Assembly: GCA_020427005.1 (NCBI GenBank)
Contig: JAGQOY010000011.1
Span: forward strand, 1 to 64,000
Source of the DNA: Planctomycetales bacterium
Lineage (GTDB): Bacteria; Planctomycetota; Planctomycetia; Pirellulales; Pirellulaceae
Length of the DNA: 64,000 nucleotides
Direction of reading: 5' to 3'
A program made the translations under genes and the position numbers. Numbering within the stretch: the first letter of the stretch is position 1; every line of letters begins with the position of its first letter. Positions 19,226 through 26,777 of the stretch are shown piece after piece. The notes beneath the pieces were generated by a model. It did no database searches, was not told where the DNA came from, and saw only the letters and a list, made by a program, of their open reading frames with translations.

Positions 19226-19298
19226 ATCGGGTAGGAGGCGGGATTGCTCCCGCCGTCCTCCCACACCACCGTACGTACGGTTCCGTATACGGCGGTTC
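19226..19298 (-). ncRNA. Group II intron domains V and VI (catalytic core and branch helix)
   Basis: On the minus strand, domain V (19298-19262) reads GAACCGCCGTATACGG, ACCGTACG, TACGGTGGTGTG, forming the conserved two-part hairpin with its GTATACGGAACCGTAC-type centre. Domain VI follows as a GC-rich hairpin GGCGGG / CCCGCC ending in CCTACCCGAT at 19226. The maturase stop codon lies only five bases before domain V. Confidence 0.85.
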
Positions 19299-19302
19299 TA
19301 GT

Positions 19303-20700
19303 TTAACGATTTAGTGCATGTGCCTTCTGAACAAGGCTAACGAGGCCAAGTTGATTTAGCCAGCGGGTCGAAATGGCCTGGTTCATGTGGCTTGCGCCAG
19401 CATTCCACCAGGGACCTCTACCGTTGGTGGCACTGGTCCACGCGCGAACGCGGTCCAGACCAAGGCGAATGAGCTCGCGGGCTCGTTTCCATGGACGCTT
19501 CCACTGCCGCCATAGAATGGCTCGCAGCTTACGGCGTATCCACTGATCAAGCTCCTCGAATGTCTTCTTCACCTCACTTTTCCGGTAATACGACACCCAT
19601 CCGATCAGGACCGGCTGCAGTTCGGCGATCACGCGTCGCACACTGCGACCACGCGCTTTCCGAGACGCCTCGCGTAGGCGGTTCTTGAGTCGTTTGACGG
19701 ACTCAGGGGCCACCTTAAACCTCGGTTGGTAGTGCTGGGTGAACGTATAACCTAGAAACTTGCGTTTCCAAGGTCGGTCCACGGCACTCTTATCTCGATT
19801 GACCACCAGTCGCAGACGCGTCGTCAAGAAGCGTTCCACGCCATCGAGCACGCGTTCACCTGCTTTGCGACTGCGAACATAGATGTTGCAATCGTCGGCA
19901 TAGCGGACGAATCGGTGGCCACGACGCTCCAGTTCCTTGTCCAGCTCATCGAGCAAGACGTTGGATAGGAGCGGTGAGAGTGGTCCGCCTTGCGGCGTGC
20001 CCTCACTTCGCGGACTGATGACGCCTCCTTCCATGATACCCGCCTGCAGATAGCCGCGGATCAGTTTCAGGATGCGTTTATCTTCGATCTGGCGTGTAAG
20101 ACGACTCATCAGGATATCGTGATTCACGCGATCAAAGAATTTCTCCAGGTCCATGTCGACCACCCAGCGGTGACCGGCGGCAATGTGCTCTTTGGCACGA
20201 TCCAAAGCCTGATGCGTACTCCGGCCTGGCCGAAAACCGAAGCTGGAGTCCGAGAACATTGGATCGTAAAGCCGTGTTAGCACCTGCAGCAGAGCCTGTT
20301 GAATTAGTCGATCGAGAACTGTCGGAATGCCAAGCATTCGGACGCCTTTGCCACCGGGCTTGGGTATCTCTACCTTCCGAACTGGGCTGGGGGCATACCT
20401 TCCACTCAGCAATTCTTCCCGGATGCCTTCCCAGCTTTCGCGGCAATAGCCCCACAGTTCGTCGACGGTCATGCCGTCGATGCCCGGTGCGCCCTTATTG
20501 CTCACGACGCGGTTGAAAGCCATCAACATGTTGCCTCGGCTTAGTACCTCCTCCATAGTGACCATGACGGATTGTTCGGTGGACTCATCGCATGCCGTGA
20601 TCGTTTGACGCGCATGCAAGCTACCCTCGGCGGTTCCGCCGCCTACTCTGACTTGCTGCTCCGGCATCTCAGCCTTCGATCTGCGTCTACTATCGTTCAT
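19303..20700 (-). CDS. ltrA: Group II intron reverse transcriptase/maturase, class C type
   Basis: A 465-residue intron-encoded protein that binds its own intron RNA, helps it splice and copies it into new DNA sites. The reverse transcriptase motifs are complete: KGAPGIDGMTVDEL, PVRKVEIPKPGGKG, LGIPTVLDRLIQQALLQVL, SSFGFRPGRSTHQAL, EGTPQGGPLSPLLSNVLLD and the catalytic FVRYADDCNIYV (YADD about 267-270). A thumb/X maturase region follows (RKFLGYTF, IGWVSYYRKSE). There is no C-terminal HNH endonuclease, as is usual for class C. The frame extends to TTG 20718, but ATG 20700 is preferred. No frameshift or stop is seen, so the element may still be active. Confidence 0.93.
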   Translation of the reverse strand: MNDSRRRSKAEMPEQQVRVGGGTAEGSLHARQTITACDESTEQSVMVTMEEVLSRGNMLMAFNRVVSNKGAPGIDGMTVDELWGYCRESWEGIREELLSGRYAPSPVRKVEIPKPGGKGVRMLGIPTVLDRLIQQALLQVLTRLYDPMFSDSSFGFRPGRSTHQALDRAKEHIAAGHRWVVDMDLEKFFDRVNHDILMSRLTRQIEDKRILKLIRGYLQAGIMEGGVISPRSEGTPQGGPLSPLLSNVLLDELDKELERRGHRFVRYADDCNIYVRSRKAGERVLDGVERFLTTRLRLVVNRDKSAVDRPWKRKFLGYTFTQHYQPRFKVAPESVKRLKNRLREASRKARGRSVRRVIAELQPVLIGWVSYYRKSEVKKTFEELDQWIRRKLRAILWRQWKRPWKRARELIRLGLDRVRAWTSATNGRGPWWNAGASHMNQAISTRWLNQLGLVSLVQKAHALNR

Positions 20701-21170
20701 CGAATGCTTTGCACCCAACGTGTAAAACTAGTTCGGCCCTTCGCCGGTCTAAGCACCGACTACTATGGCCTCGGCTGACTTCGGCGGTGGTATCATCGCT
20801 CCTCTCGAAGCAACTAGCATCAAGGCCGCACCGCAGATCTCTCAGGGTAAGACGCGTAACTTTCCTCCCACCTATCCGCCGCATATACGACGACTCAGTC
20901 CGAATGACATTGGGCTTTGAGTCTGTTTGCCCTCTCGCCCACCAAATCGTCGCCTCGTATGCAGTTCGTATTCCTCGGACCGGGAGTTTGCCTGCTGCTT
21001 CCTTCAGATTCTGGGTCGCCCCAGACACCCTTGCAGTTCGGCTAGGAGTTCCTGTCATCAAGGCCTCCATCGGGACTCGCACCCGACAAGTTACTTCCTG
21101 GTTCGCTTTCGCTTACCAATTATCCAGCGTCAGGCTATGACGCTGCGCGTCATGCCTGACGCACAAATGC

Positions 21171-21204
21171 AAAAAGGCGGCAAGGGCTCACTTGTCGCCT
21201 TTTT
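21171..21204 (-). terminator. Rho-independent terminator serving as the intron target
   Basis: Fourteen-base arms AAAAAGGCGGCAAG (21171-21184) and CTTGTCGCCTTTTT (21191-21204) pair with one mismatch around a six-base loop. It has T runs in both directions and could stop transcription on either strand. No recognisable gene ends here on either strand. The intron starts six bases past its minus-strand T run. Confidence 0.85.
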
Positions 21205-21397
21205 TGTTTCCCAAGAATGTCACCTGCCAGCCGCCAATGACGCTGCTATCATAGGTCGTTGTTTAGCTCGTGCAGCTGACCCGTAGGTTACTTGCCATAA
21301 TGCTAGTGATGCTGAAAACAGTCGCCGCCATTGGTAAGCACTCACTGCCGTAGAAACTCTTACTTCCACCTTTCTTCGACTCCTTGGGGAGCTGTCT

Positions 21398-21991
21398 GTG
21401 GAGGACAACAAAACCGACCATTTCGCGGAATTCCTCAACCGGATTCGGGCAGGTGACGAAACGGCCGCATGCCAGCTAGTAACCGAATTCCAAGCGTTGG
21501 TGCGTCGAGAGGTTCGCATGCGTTTGCTCGATCCGCGGTTGCGACGGGTCTTGGATTCAGGTGATGTTTGCCAGTCCGTATTGGCCAGCTTTTTTGTTCG
21601 CGTCTCTGCAGGACAATACGAACTCGATAACAGCCACGATTTACTCAAGCTACTCATTACAATGGCTCGCAACAAGTCAGCCGAGGTCGCCCGGCGACAT
21701 TACCAACAGCGCCGAGATGTGCGCCGCCACGAAGCCCCTGAGAAATTCGAACTAGCCGATCAACAACTTGACTCCCCCAGTCAATTGGTGGCTTGCAATG
21801 AGATCCTGGAGCGAGTTCACAAGTTGATGACAGCAGAAGAGCTGCAGATTGTTCAAATGCGGCGCGATGGCTGTTCGTGGCAAGAGATTGCAAACCGAAT
21901 GGGTGGCACGGCAGACGCTAGGCGTATTCAACTGGCCAGGGCAACAGAACGTTTGTGCAAGTCTCTTAATTTGGATCCTAGTCATGCCTGA
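21398..21991 (+). CDS. ECF-type sigma factor
   Basis: A 197-residue extracytoplasmic-function sigma factor of the planctomycete type. Region 2 includes VRREVRMRLLDPRLRRVLDSGDVCQSVLASFF, here as core-binding helices, and SHDLLKLLITMARNK. Region 4 has a helix-turn-helix, LTAEELQIVQMRRDGCSWQE-like, followed by IANRMGGTADARR. GTG 21398 is supported by GGGGAG about seven bases upstream. The last eight bases overlap the ATG of the kinase gene, so the two are translationally coupled. In planctomycetes such sigma factors are often controlled by a co-encoded Ser/Thr kinase rather than by an anti-sigma factor. No anti-sigma gene is present here. Confidence 0.9.
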   Translation: MEDNKTDHFAEFLNRIRAGDETAACQLVTEFQALVRREVRMRLLDPRLRRVLDSGDVCQSVLASFFVRVSAGQYELDNSHDLLKLLITMARNKSAEVARRHYQQRRDVRRHEAPEKFELADQQLDSPSQLVACNEILERVHKLMTAEELQIVQMRRDGCSWQEIANRMGGTADARRIQLARATERLCKSLNLDPSHA

Positions 21992-23792
21992 CAGTTCCGA
22001 CGACTGGCATACGCTATCAGGCGCATTGTCGAAGCAGCTTTTCAGTGGCAATGTCGACAACCAATTTTCGTTGGCGGATTATTTTGCAGATACCCAGAAG
22101 ACTCTTTCGACCCAGGATCTAGACATCATTGCTGTCGACCAATTGCAAAGATGGATGGACGGCAAACCACTCAACGTCGAAGTCTATGTGTCGCGTTTTC
22201 CGGAGTTATCTCTCGATCATCAACGGCTTTTGGACATTGTGTATCAGGAGTTTCTGCTGCGAGAACTACATGGACCTGCACCTGAAATCGAATCGTTTGT
22301 GAGGCGGTTCCCACACCTGGCCGATGACTTGCGAGCTCAAATTGCATTTCATCAAGCAATAGACGCATTCTCAGAATCATGCGTCCTACCAGGATATTCC
22401 GGCACAGGTACTGTCTTGGCGCCAGGTCTGAAGGGGCTACCTGGTAGTTCAAAAGTGCCTCCACCTCATGCCATTCTTCCCGATTTCGCGAACCGATATC
22501 GGCCGGTTGATAAACTAGGCAGCGGAGGGATGGCAGACGTGTGGCTAGCGCACGATATATTCTTAGATCGTTTGGTGGCTCTCAAATTGCCCCGCAAAAA
22601 CAATCTCGGTGATGACAAAGTAAACGACCGTTTCGGCCGCGAAGCCAAAGCACTGGCAGCCTTGCATCACCCCAACATTTCGGCGATCTATGATTTTGGC
22701 CAACACGAAGATCAATTGTTCATGGTAATGCCCTATTTGTCGGGCTGCACTCTAGCAGAACAATTGGCTCGAGCCGGCCTCCCGTCGCTGAAAGTTACCT
22801 TGCGCCTGATCGCTCGAATTGCATCAGCATTAGAAGCTGCGCATCGAATCGGTATTGCTCATCGCGACATCAAACCAAGCAATATCATGCTGGACGGAGA
22901 AGCCGATCCAATCGTGATGGATTTCGGCTTAATGGACAGCCCAGCAATTGGTTCAGCTCGTCTCACTTCGATTGATACGGTGGCTGGCACTCCTGCCTAT
23001 ATTGCTCCAGAACGTATTATTGCACCAGAGAGCTGTGACAATTTGAAGGCGGACATCTACAGTCTGGGAGTTGTATTGTATGAAATGTTGACTGGGCGCC
23101 TGCCGTTCGAAGCGGCAACTGCACCTCAGATGCTGGTCCGTATCGTGAACGAATCTCCATCTTCCCCCGATTCCTGGCAAAACGATATCCCGCCTGATAT
23201 TAGCGCACTCTGTATGCGAGCGATCGCCAAGTCGCCGTCGGAACGAATCGGGTCTATGAAAGATTTTGCAGCCGCATTGCGAGATTTCGCTACGCAACAG
23301 ACCATCGATCCGCCAAAGATGAGATCCGTTACGCAGCGCTTACCCAATACCCAAATTCCAAAGAAACGCGTCTCCATTCAGACCGTCGCAGTGATTGTCA
23401 CACTTTCTGCATGCGCAGTCTTGGCCTGCTTACCTTGGATGTTCACGCACTCGCCGCCGCTGCGTGTTGGTGACGTTTGGACGGGAACATTTCGCTTCAT
23501 TGGCAATAACGTCGTTGGCGACGCGACGTTTACAATTGAGAGGTTGGCTGGCGAGTTTCTGTCCGGAACCTACACAACGGAGCAAGGCGAATTCGAATGG
23601 GCCATCGAAGGTACTATTAAGGGAAACCAAGTCTCGTTCCAACTAACCGAGGCAAAATCAGCATCCGCACAAGCAGTCGATGTTGTTGGCATAGCCATTG
23701 TATCTGGCCAAATCGATGGAGATCAGTTTCGAGGATTGTACCAGGACCCGGATAGTCAAGCCCAAATGCAATTGAAACGTCTTCCTCGGTAG
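21984..23792 (+). CDS. Transmembrane Ser/Thr protein kinase coupled to the ECF sigma factor
   Basis: A 602-residue membrane kinase. The N-terminal 170 residues are a soluble leader (for example LQRWMDGKPLNVEVYVSRFP) seen in sigma-linked planctomycete kinases. The kinase domain (about 172-440) has LGSGGMADVWLAHD, VALKLPRK, HRDIKPSNIMLDG, VMDFGLMD and GTPAYIAPERI. One membrane helix follows at about 466-487 (VAVIVTLSACAVLACLPWMF), and then a small beta-rich external domain (GDVWTGTFRFIGNNVVGDAT). The start is ATG 21984 because it overlaps the sigma factor stop by eight bases; the frame is open upstream inside the sigma gene. Likely role: sense an external signal and phosphorylate the sigma factor. 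That link is inferred from coupling. Confidence 0.93.
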   Translation: MPDSSDDWHTLSGALSKQLFSGNVDNQFSLADYFADTQKTLSTQDLDIIAVDQLQRWMDGKPLNVEVYVSRFPELSLDHQRLLDIVYQEFLLRELHGPAPEIESFVRRFPHLADDLRAQIAFHQAIDAFSESCVLPGYSGTGTVLAPGLKGLPGSSKVPPPHAILPDFANRYRPVDKLGSGGMADVWLAHDIFLDRLVALKLPRKNNLGDDKVNDRFGREAKALAALHHPNISAIYDFGQHEDQLFMVMPYLSGCTLAEQLARAGLPSLKVTLRLIARIASALEAAHRIGIAHRDIKPSNIMLDGEADPIVMDFGLMDSPAIGSARLTSIDTVAGTPAYIAPERIIAPESCDNLKADIYSLGVVLYEMLTGRLPFEAATAPQMLVRIVNESPSSPDSWQNDIPPDISALCMRAIAKSPSERIGSMKDFAAALRDFATQQTIDPPKMRSVTQRLPNTQIPKKRVSIQTVAVIVTLSACAVLACLPWMFTHSPPLRVGDVWTGTFRFIGNNVVGDATFTIERLAGEFLSGTYTTEQGEFEWAIEGTIKGNQVSFQLTEAKSASAQAVDVVGIAIVSGQIDGDQFRGLYQDPDSQAQMQLKRLPR

Positions 23793-23879
23793 CGAAACTC
23801 TAGCGTAAATCGCACCGAAATCAACGACTTTTTTCCCACTCCGCCTTCGCTCAAAAATAGGTCCGCATTAGTAAAAGTA

Positions 23880-23925
23880 GGATAGGCTTCCAGCCTTTTT
23901 TTGCTGACAAGCTATAAGCCTATCC
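23880..23925. repeat. Inverted repeat GGATAGGCTT / AAGCCTATCC
   Basis: Perfect ten-base arms (23880-23889 and 23916-23925) flank a loop containing seven T. It lies in a 296-base convergent intergenic region between the kinase gene and the RTX protease gene. It could terminate one transcript. From memory, palindromes built on 'taggataggcttccagcc' recur in Pirellulales genomes, but I cannot verify that here. Confidence 0.6.
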
Positions 23926-24088
23926 GACTGAAATCCCATCAATGATATTTGTGCGGCTTCAATGTGGTGAATCAATGCGAGTTAATTGGCTGCGCGGCAC
24001 CAAGCCAAAGAGAGCCCCAGTGCCGCGCTGCTACAGCGAGCTTAATTGTGACGGATTCTTGCCGTCTCTTTCGTGAAGCCTGCTTTAG

Positions 24089-26437
24089 TTAGACTACGGA
24101 AACACGTCCCCAGGCCATTCGAGCATTTTGATTGAACAGATCGTTTGCGTCGAGGGTCACAAAACCGTCGTCACTGCCATCATTGCCCGCTCCATCGCTT
24201 CCCCACGGATTGTATAACGTTACTTTCATCGGCTTGCCGCTGGCACTCACAGTCACATTGCTAACAACATATGAATGATTGCGAATCAACGGTACGTTGC
24301 CCCATAGTATCGTACCTGTAAAATCAAACGTAACGCATTCACCATTGCGGAAGCGTTGTACAAGCTCATTACCCAATGTCACTTTGCTGGTGTACTGATT
24401 GTAGTCTAAGAAGCTATGATCCGTCGCACCTAGGGCAAGTTTGAACTCATTGCTCCAGCCGCCTTCCAAAGAGGCGTAACTGTTCGCTCCGGTGCGGTAA
24501 TAAGCGAACGCCTTTTCAAACAAGGCGACCCACAAACTGCCCTGTAGACCTAAACCGGCGTAAACAGGTGTCCGACTTCCTGTTCCGATCACCGGCAAAT
24601 CGTCATCAATACGGTAGTAATTGTTGCCCAGCTTTACCCCAAACGTTCCGTCATTGAAGTCGACGATTCGACTGCGTATTGCGTCAGGACTTTGCCGCAC
24701 CACAGCGCCTAGACCGGACAATGCATAGCAGTCGCCCAACCCGTTTTGATCAATGTCTTCCAACCGTGGCCCTAAATCCGAAAATAAAGGATTGCCCATG
24801 AAGGATCGATAGGGGCGTGTAATCATAGTACTTGGTTCGAATGTCGATGGATCGGCGATGCGATCCCCATTGAGAGATTTGTCGGCTGCGTTGGTGAAAT
24901 TCAATACCGACCGCACAACATCACCGCTCGTTACTGCCACTTGATCCCTAGGACCAAAAAAGCTCGTGATTCCGTCGACCCAATAAACATCGGCTCCGGA
25001 CTCACCATCCAGATTGTCTCCTTGTACGCCATCGATGGCGACCAGCGTATCGTCCCCGTAGCCTCCGCGTATAACATCTAGCCCAGCTTGCCCGTTCAGT
25101 TGATCTCGGCCAGCCTCACCCCATAGAAAATCATTCCCATCTCCTCCAAGGAGCGTATCGTCACCGTCACCGCCGTAGACGTAGTCCGTACCAGACAGGC
25201 CATTCAGTTGATCGTTACCTCCCAGGCCCCACAAATAATTGTTGCCTGCATCACCAATGATACGATCATTGCCTTGGGTGCCATAGACATTTCTGAAGTT
25301 ACCATGAAGAACATCACCCGAAGCATTGCCTCCAGTCACCTGAGCCGTGCTAAGATTCACGTTGACCCCGACAACTCCCTCACTATAGTCAAGCGTGTTG
25401 GTACCAAATGAATCATCCAACAAATCGGCACCCTCACCACCTTGAAGAAAGTCGTTGTCTTGCTGGCCGAGTGCAAAAATAAGTCCACCGGCAAATAATT
25501 CGTCATCACCATCCTCGCCGAATAGCCTGTCATTTCCTACGCTGCCGTATAGGTGATCCATGTCTGCTCCACCGTAAAGCCAGTCGTTCCCAGCATCACC
25601 ATATAACCAATCCTCATCTGCATCGCCTCGGAGAATATCGTTTCCATCTCCGCCTTCCAAATTGTCGATACCGTCACCACCCCACAAGCGATCATCACCA
25701 GGGCCACCATATAGAGCGTCTCCGCCCTCGTCACCCCAAATCTTGTCCCAACCTCCTTCGCCAAATAAAGTGTCGTAACTATTTCCTCCTGATATTGAAT
25801 CGTCACCCTCTCCTCCAAAGATCATATCAGCATCGTCTTGTCCGTAGAGAAAGTCCCGGCCATCCTCGCCGCATAGCGTGTCATAACCGGGGCCACCATA
25901 AACGGTATCCTCTCCGGGGCCGGCTGCAACGCTGTCGTCGCCACTACCGGCGTTGATCAAGTCGGCACCACGCCCCGTGGTAATCAAATCTGCTCCATCT
26001 CCAGCGATTACATTGAAGTTGATCACATGAGCCTCAGCTGCGAACGTATCATCGAAGTAGATCGTGTCATCGCCGTCCAAAGCCTCCACGCGTATCCAAT
26101 CGATTTCGCTTGAAGCGAGCGAATCGTACGCCACTCCACTGACTAGATCTACAATGGGAAGGTTCTCAATGGAAACCATACCCTCACGTTGGTAAATAAG
26201 AATACTGTCAGCAGCCTCAGTTCCCTCGACATTGATCTGCCGAACGGTGGGATCGTAAATGGCGGTCAGGTCGGCTGCCATCAGTTCTCGACCTTGCAAC
26301 GTTTCTATTTGCAAACTGCGAGATAATCTCCTCCTTTTCTGCGCAATTTGATCTCCGCAAATTGAATGAAATTGACGTACCTGACCTGCTACTAATTGCT
26401 GCAGTTTTGTTATTAATCTGTGTGCTCGGCTCGACAT
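24089..26437 (-). CDS. Secreted RTX-repeat protein with calpain-type cysteine protease domain
   Basis: A 782-residue protein. The N-terminus is long and basic and holds the planctomycete export-type motif LQIETLQGRELMAADL (about 43-57). Residues about 145-490 are a run of glycine/aspartate nonapeptides such as GGEGDDSIS and GGDGNDFLWGE, the calcium-binding RTX type. Residues about 540-782 form a calpain (peptidase family C2) domain with all catalytic residues: Cys570 in QNGLGDCYALSGL (with Gln564 for the oxyanion hole), His721 in RNHSYVV, and Asn743 in LYNPWGSDG. It is probably secreted, calcium-folded and calcium-dependent outside the cell. No type I secretion genes lie beside it; the distant TolC-like gene is part of an RND set. 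The gene is divergent from 26778. Confidence 0.88.
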   Translation of the reverse strand: MSSRAHRLITKLQQLVAGQVRQFHSICGDQIAQKRRRLSRSLQIETLQGRELMAADLTAIYDPTVRQINVEGTEAADSILIYQREGMVSIENLPIVDLVSGVAYDSLASSEIDWIRVEALDGDDTIYFDDTFAAEAHVINFNVIAGDGADLITTGRGADLINAGSGDDSVAAGPGEDTVYGGPGYDTLCGEDGRDFLYGQDDADMIFGGEGDDSISGGNSYDTLFGEGGWDKIWGDEGGDALYGGPGDDRLWGGDGIDNLEGGDGNDILRGDADEDWLYGDAGNDWLYGGADMDHLYGSVGNDRLFGEDGDDELFAGGLIFALGQQDNDFLQGGEGADLLDDSFGTNTLDYSEGVVGVNVNLSTAQVTGGNASGDVLHGNFRNVYGTQGNDRIIGDAGNNYLWGLGGNDQLNGLSGTDYVYGGDGDDTLLGGDGNDFLWGEAGRDQLNGQAGLDVIRGGYGDDTLVAIDGVQGDNLDGESGADVYWVDGITSFFGPRDQVAVTSGDVVRSVLNFTNAADKSLNGDRIADPSTFEPSTMITRPYRSFMGNPLFSDLGPRLEDIDQNGLGDCYALSGLGAVVRQSPDAIRSRIVDFNDGTFGVKLGNNYYRIDDDLPVIGTGSRTPVYAGLGLQGSLWVALFEKAFAYYRTGANSYASLEGGWSNEFKLALGATDHSFLDYNQYTSKVTLGNELVQRFRNGECVTFDFTGTILWGNVPLIRNHSYVVSNVTVSASGKPMKVTLYNPWGSDGAGNDGSDDGFVTLDANDLFNQNARMAWGRVSVV

Positions 26438-26777
26438 TTTCTATTTCTCCAGAATCTGATGTGGGTTGAACGCAACGTACTTCAACTTCTTAATTGCCGA
26501 TGCCGAATACAACGAACAGAATTTTCTGAAGATTTACGATTCAGAGCGTCTGGCCCTTCCGCCCCAAGCCCTGCGGAATAGCCGCAGGTTGACCTAAAGT
26601 CCGCAATTGCGCGAGTTTTCAAAAAAGTTTACGAGAAAACTGTTCGGTCTCATCGGGCCCAGCAATATGACTGATACAGCCCCAGTCGTTTAGCCAGAGA
26701 TCGTTGGACGATTCCGCAGGGGATGTGCTGGTCAAGTAATAAGTAGTGAAGTCAAAATCTGTATTGGGAGAGTGCAA
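26438..26777 (+). other. Divergent promoter region between the RTX protease and the 26778 gene
   Basis: 340 bases holding the promoters of two divergent genes. GGGAG at 26766-26770 is the ribosome-binding site for ATG 26778. I see no clear promoter boxes or operators. Confidence 0.4.

Larger units (their letters stand above)
19226..21164 (-). mobile_element. Group IIC-type intron with maturase gene
   Basis: A 1939-base group II intron on the minus strand. Its 5' end begins GTGCG (at 21164), the group II consensus. Its 3' end reads CCTACCCGAT (ending at 19226), preceded by domains V and VI. The encoded reverse transcriptase has the class C type sequence. On the minus strand the insertion point lies six bases after the T run of a rho-independent terminator (21171-21204), the known target preference of group IIC introns. 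It looks richer in GC than its neighbours, consistent with recent arrival. The gene-free domains I-III occupy about 20720-21164. The element lies between clpB and the divergent ECF sigma gene and interrupts no protein. Confidence 0.9.

Noticed and set aside
21220..21675. 151-residue minus-strand frame opposite the ECF sigma factor
   Set aside because: It is antisense to a clearly coding gene and its composition (Ser/Arg-rich) is that of a shadow frame.
24089..26437. Type I secretion locus with the RTX protein
   Set aside because: No ABC exporter or adaptor lies beside it; the TolC-like protein at 42691 clearly belongs to the RND efflux set 16 kb away.
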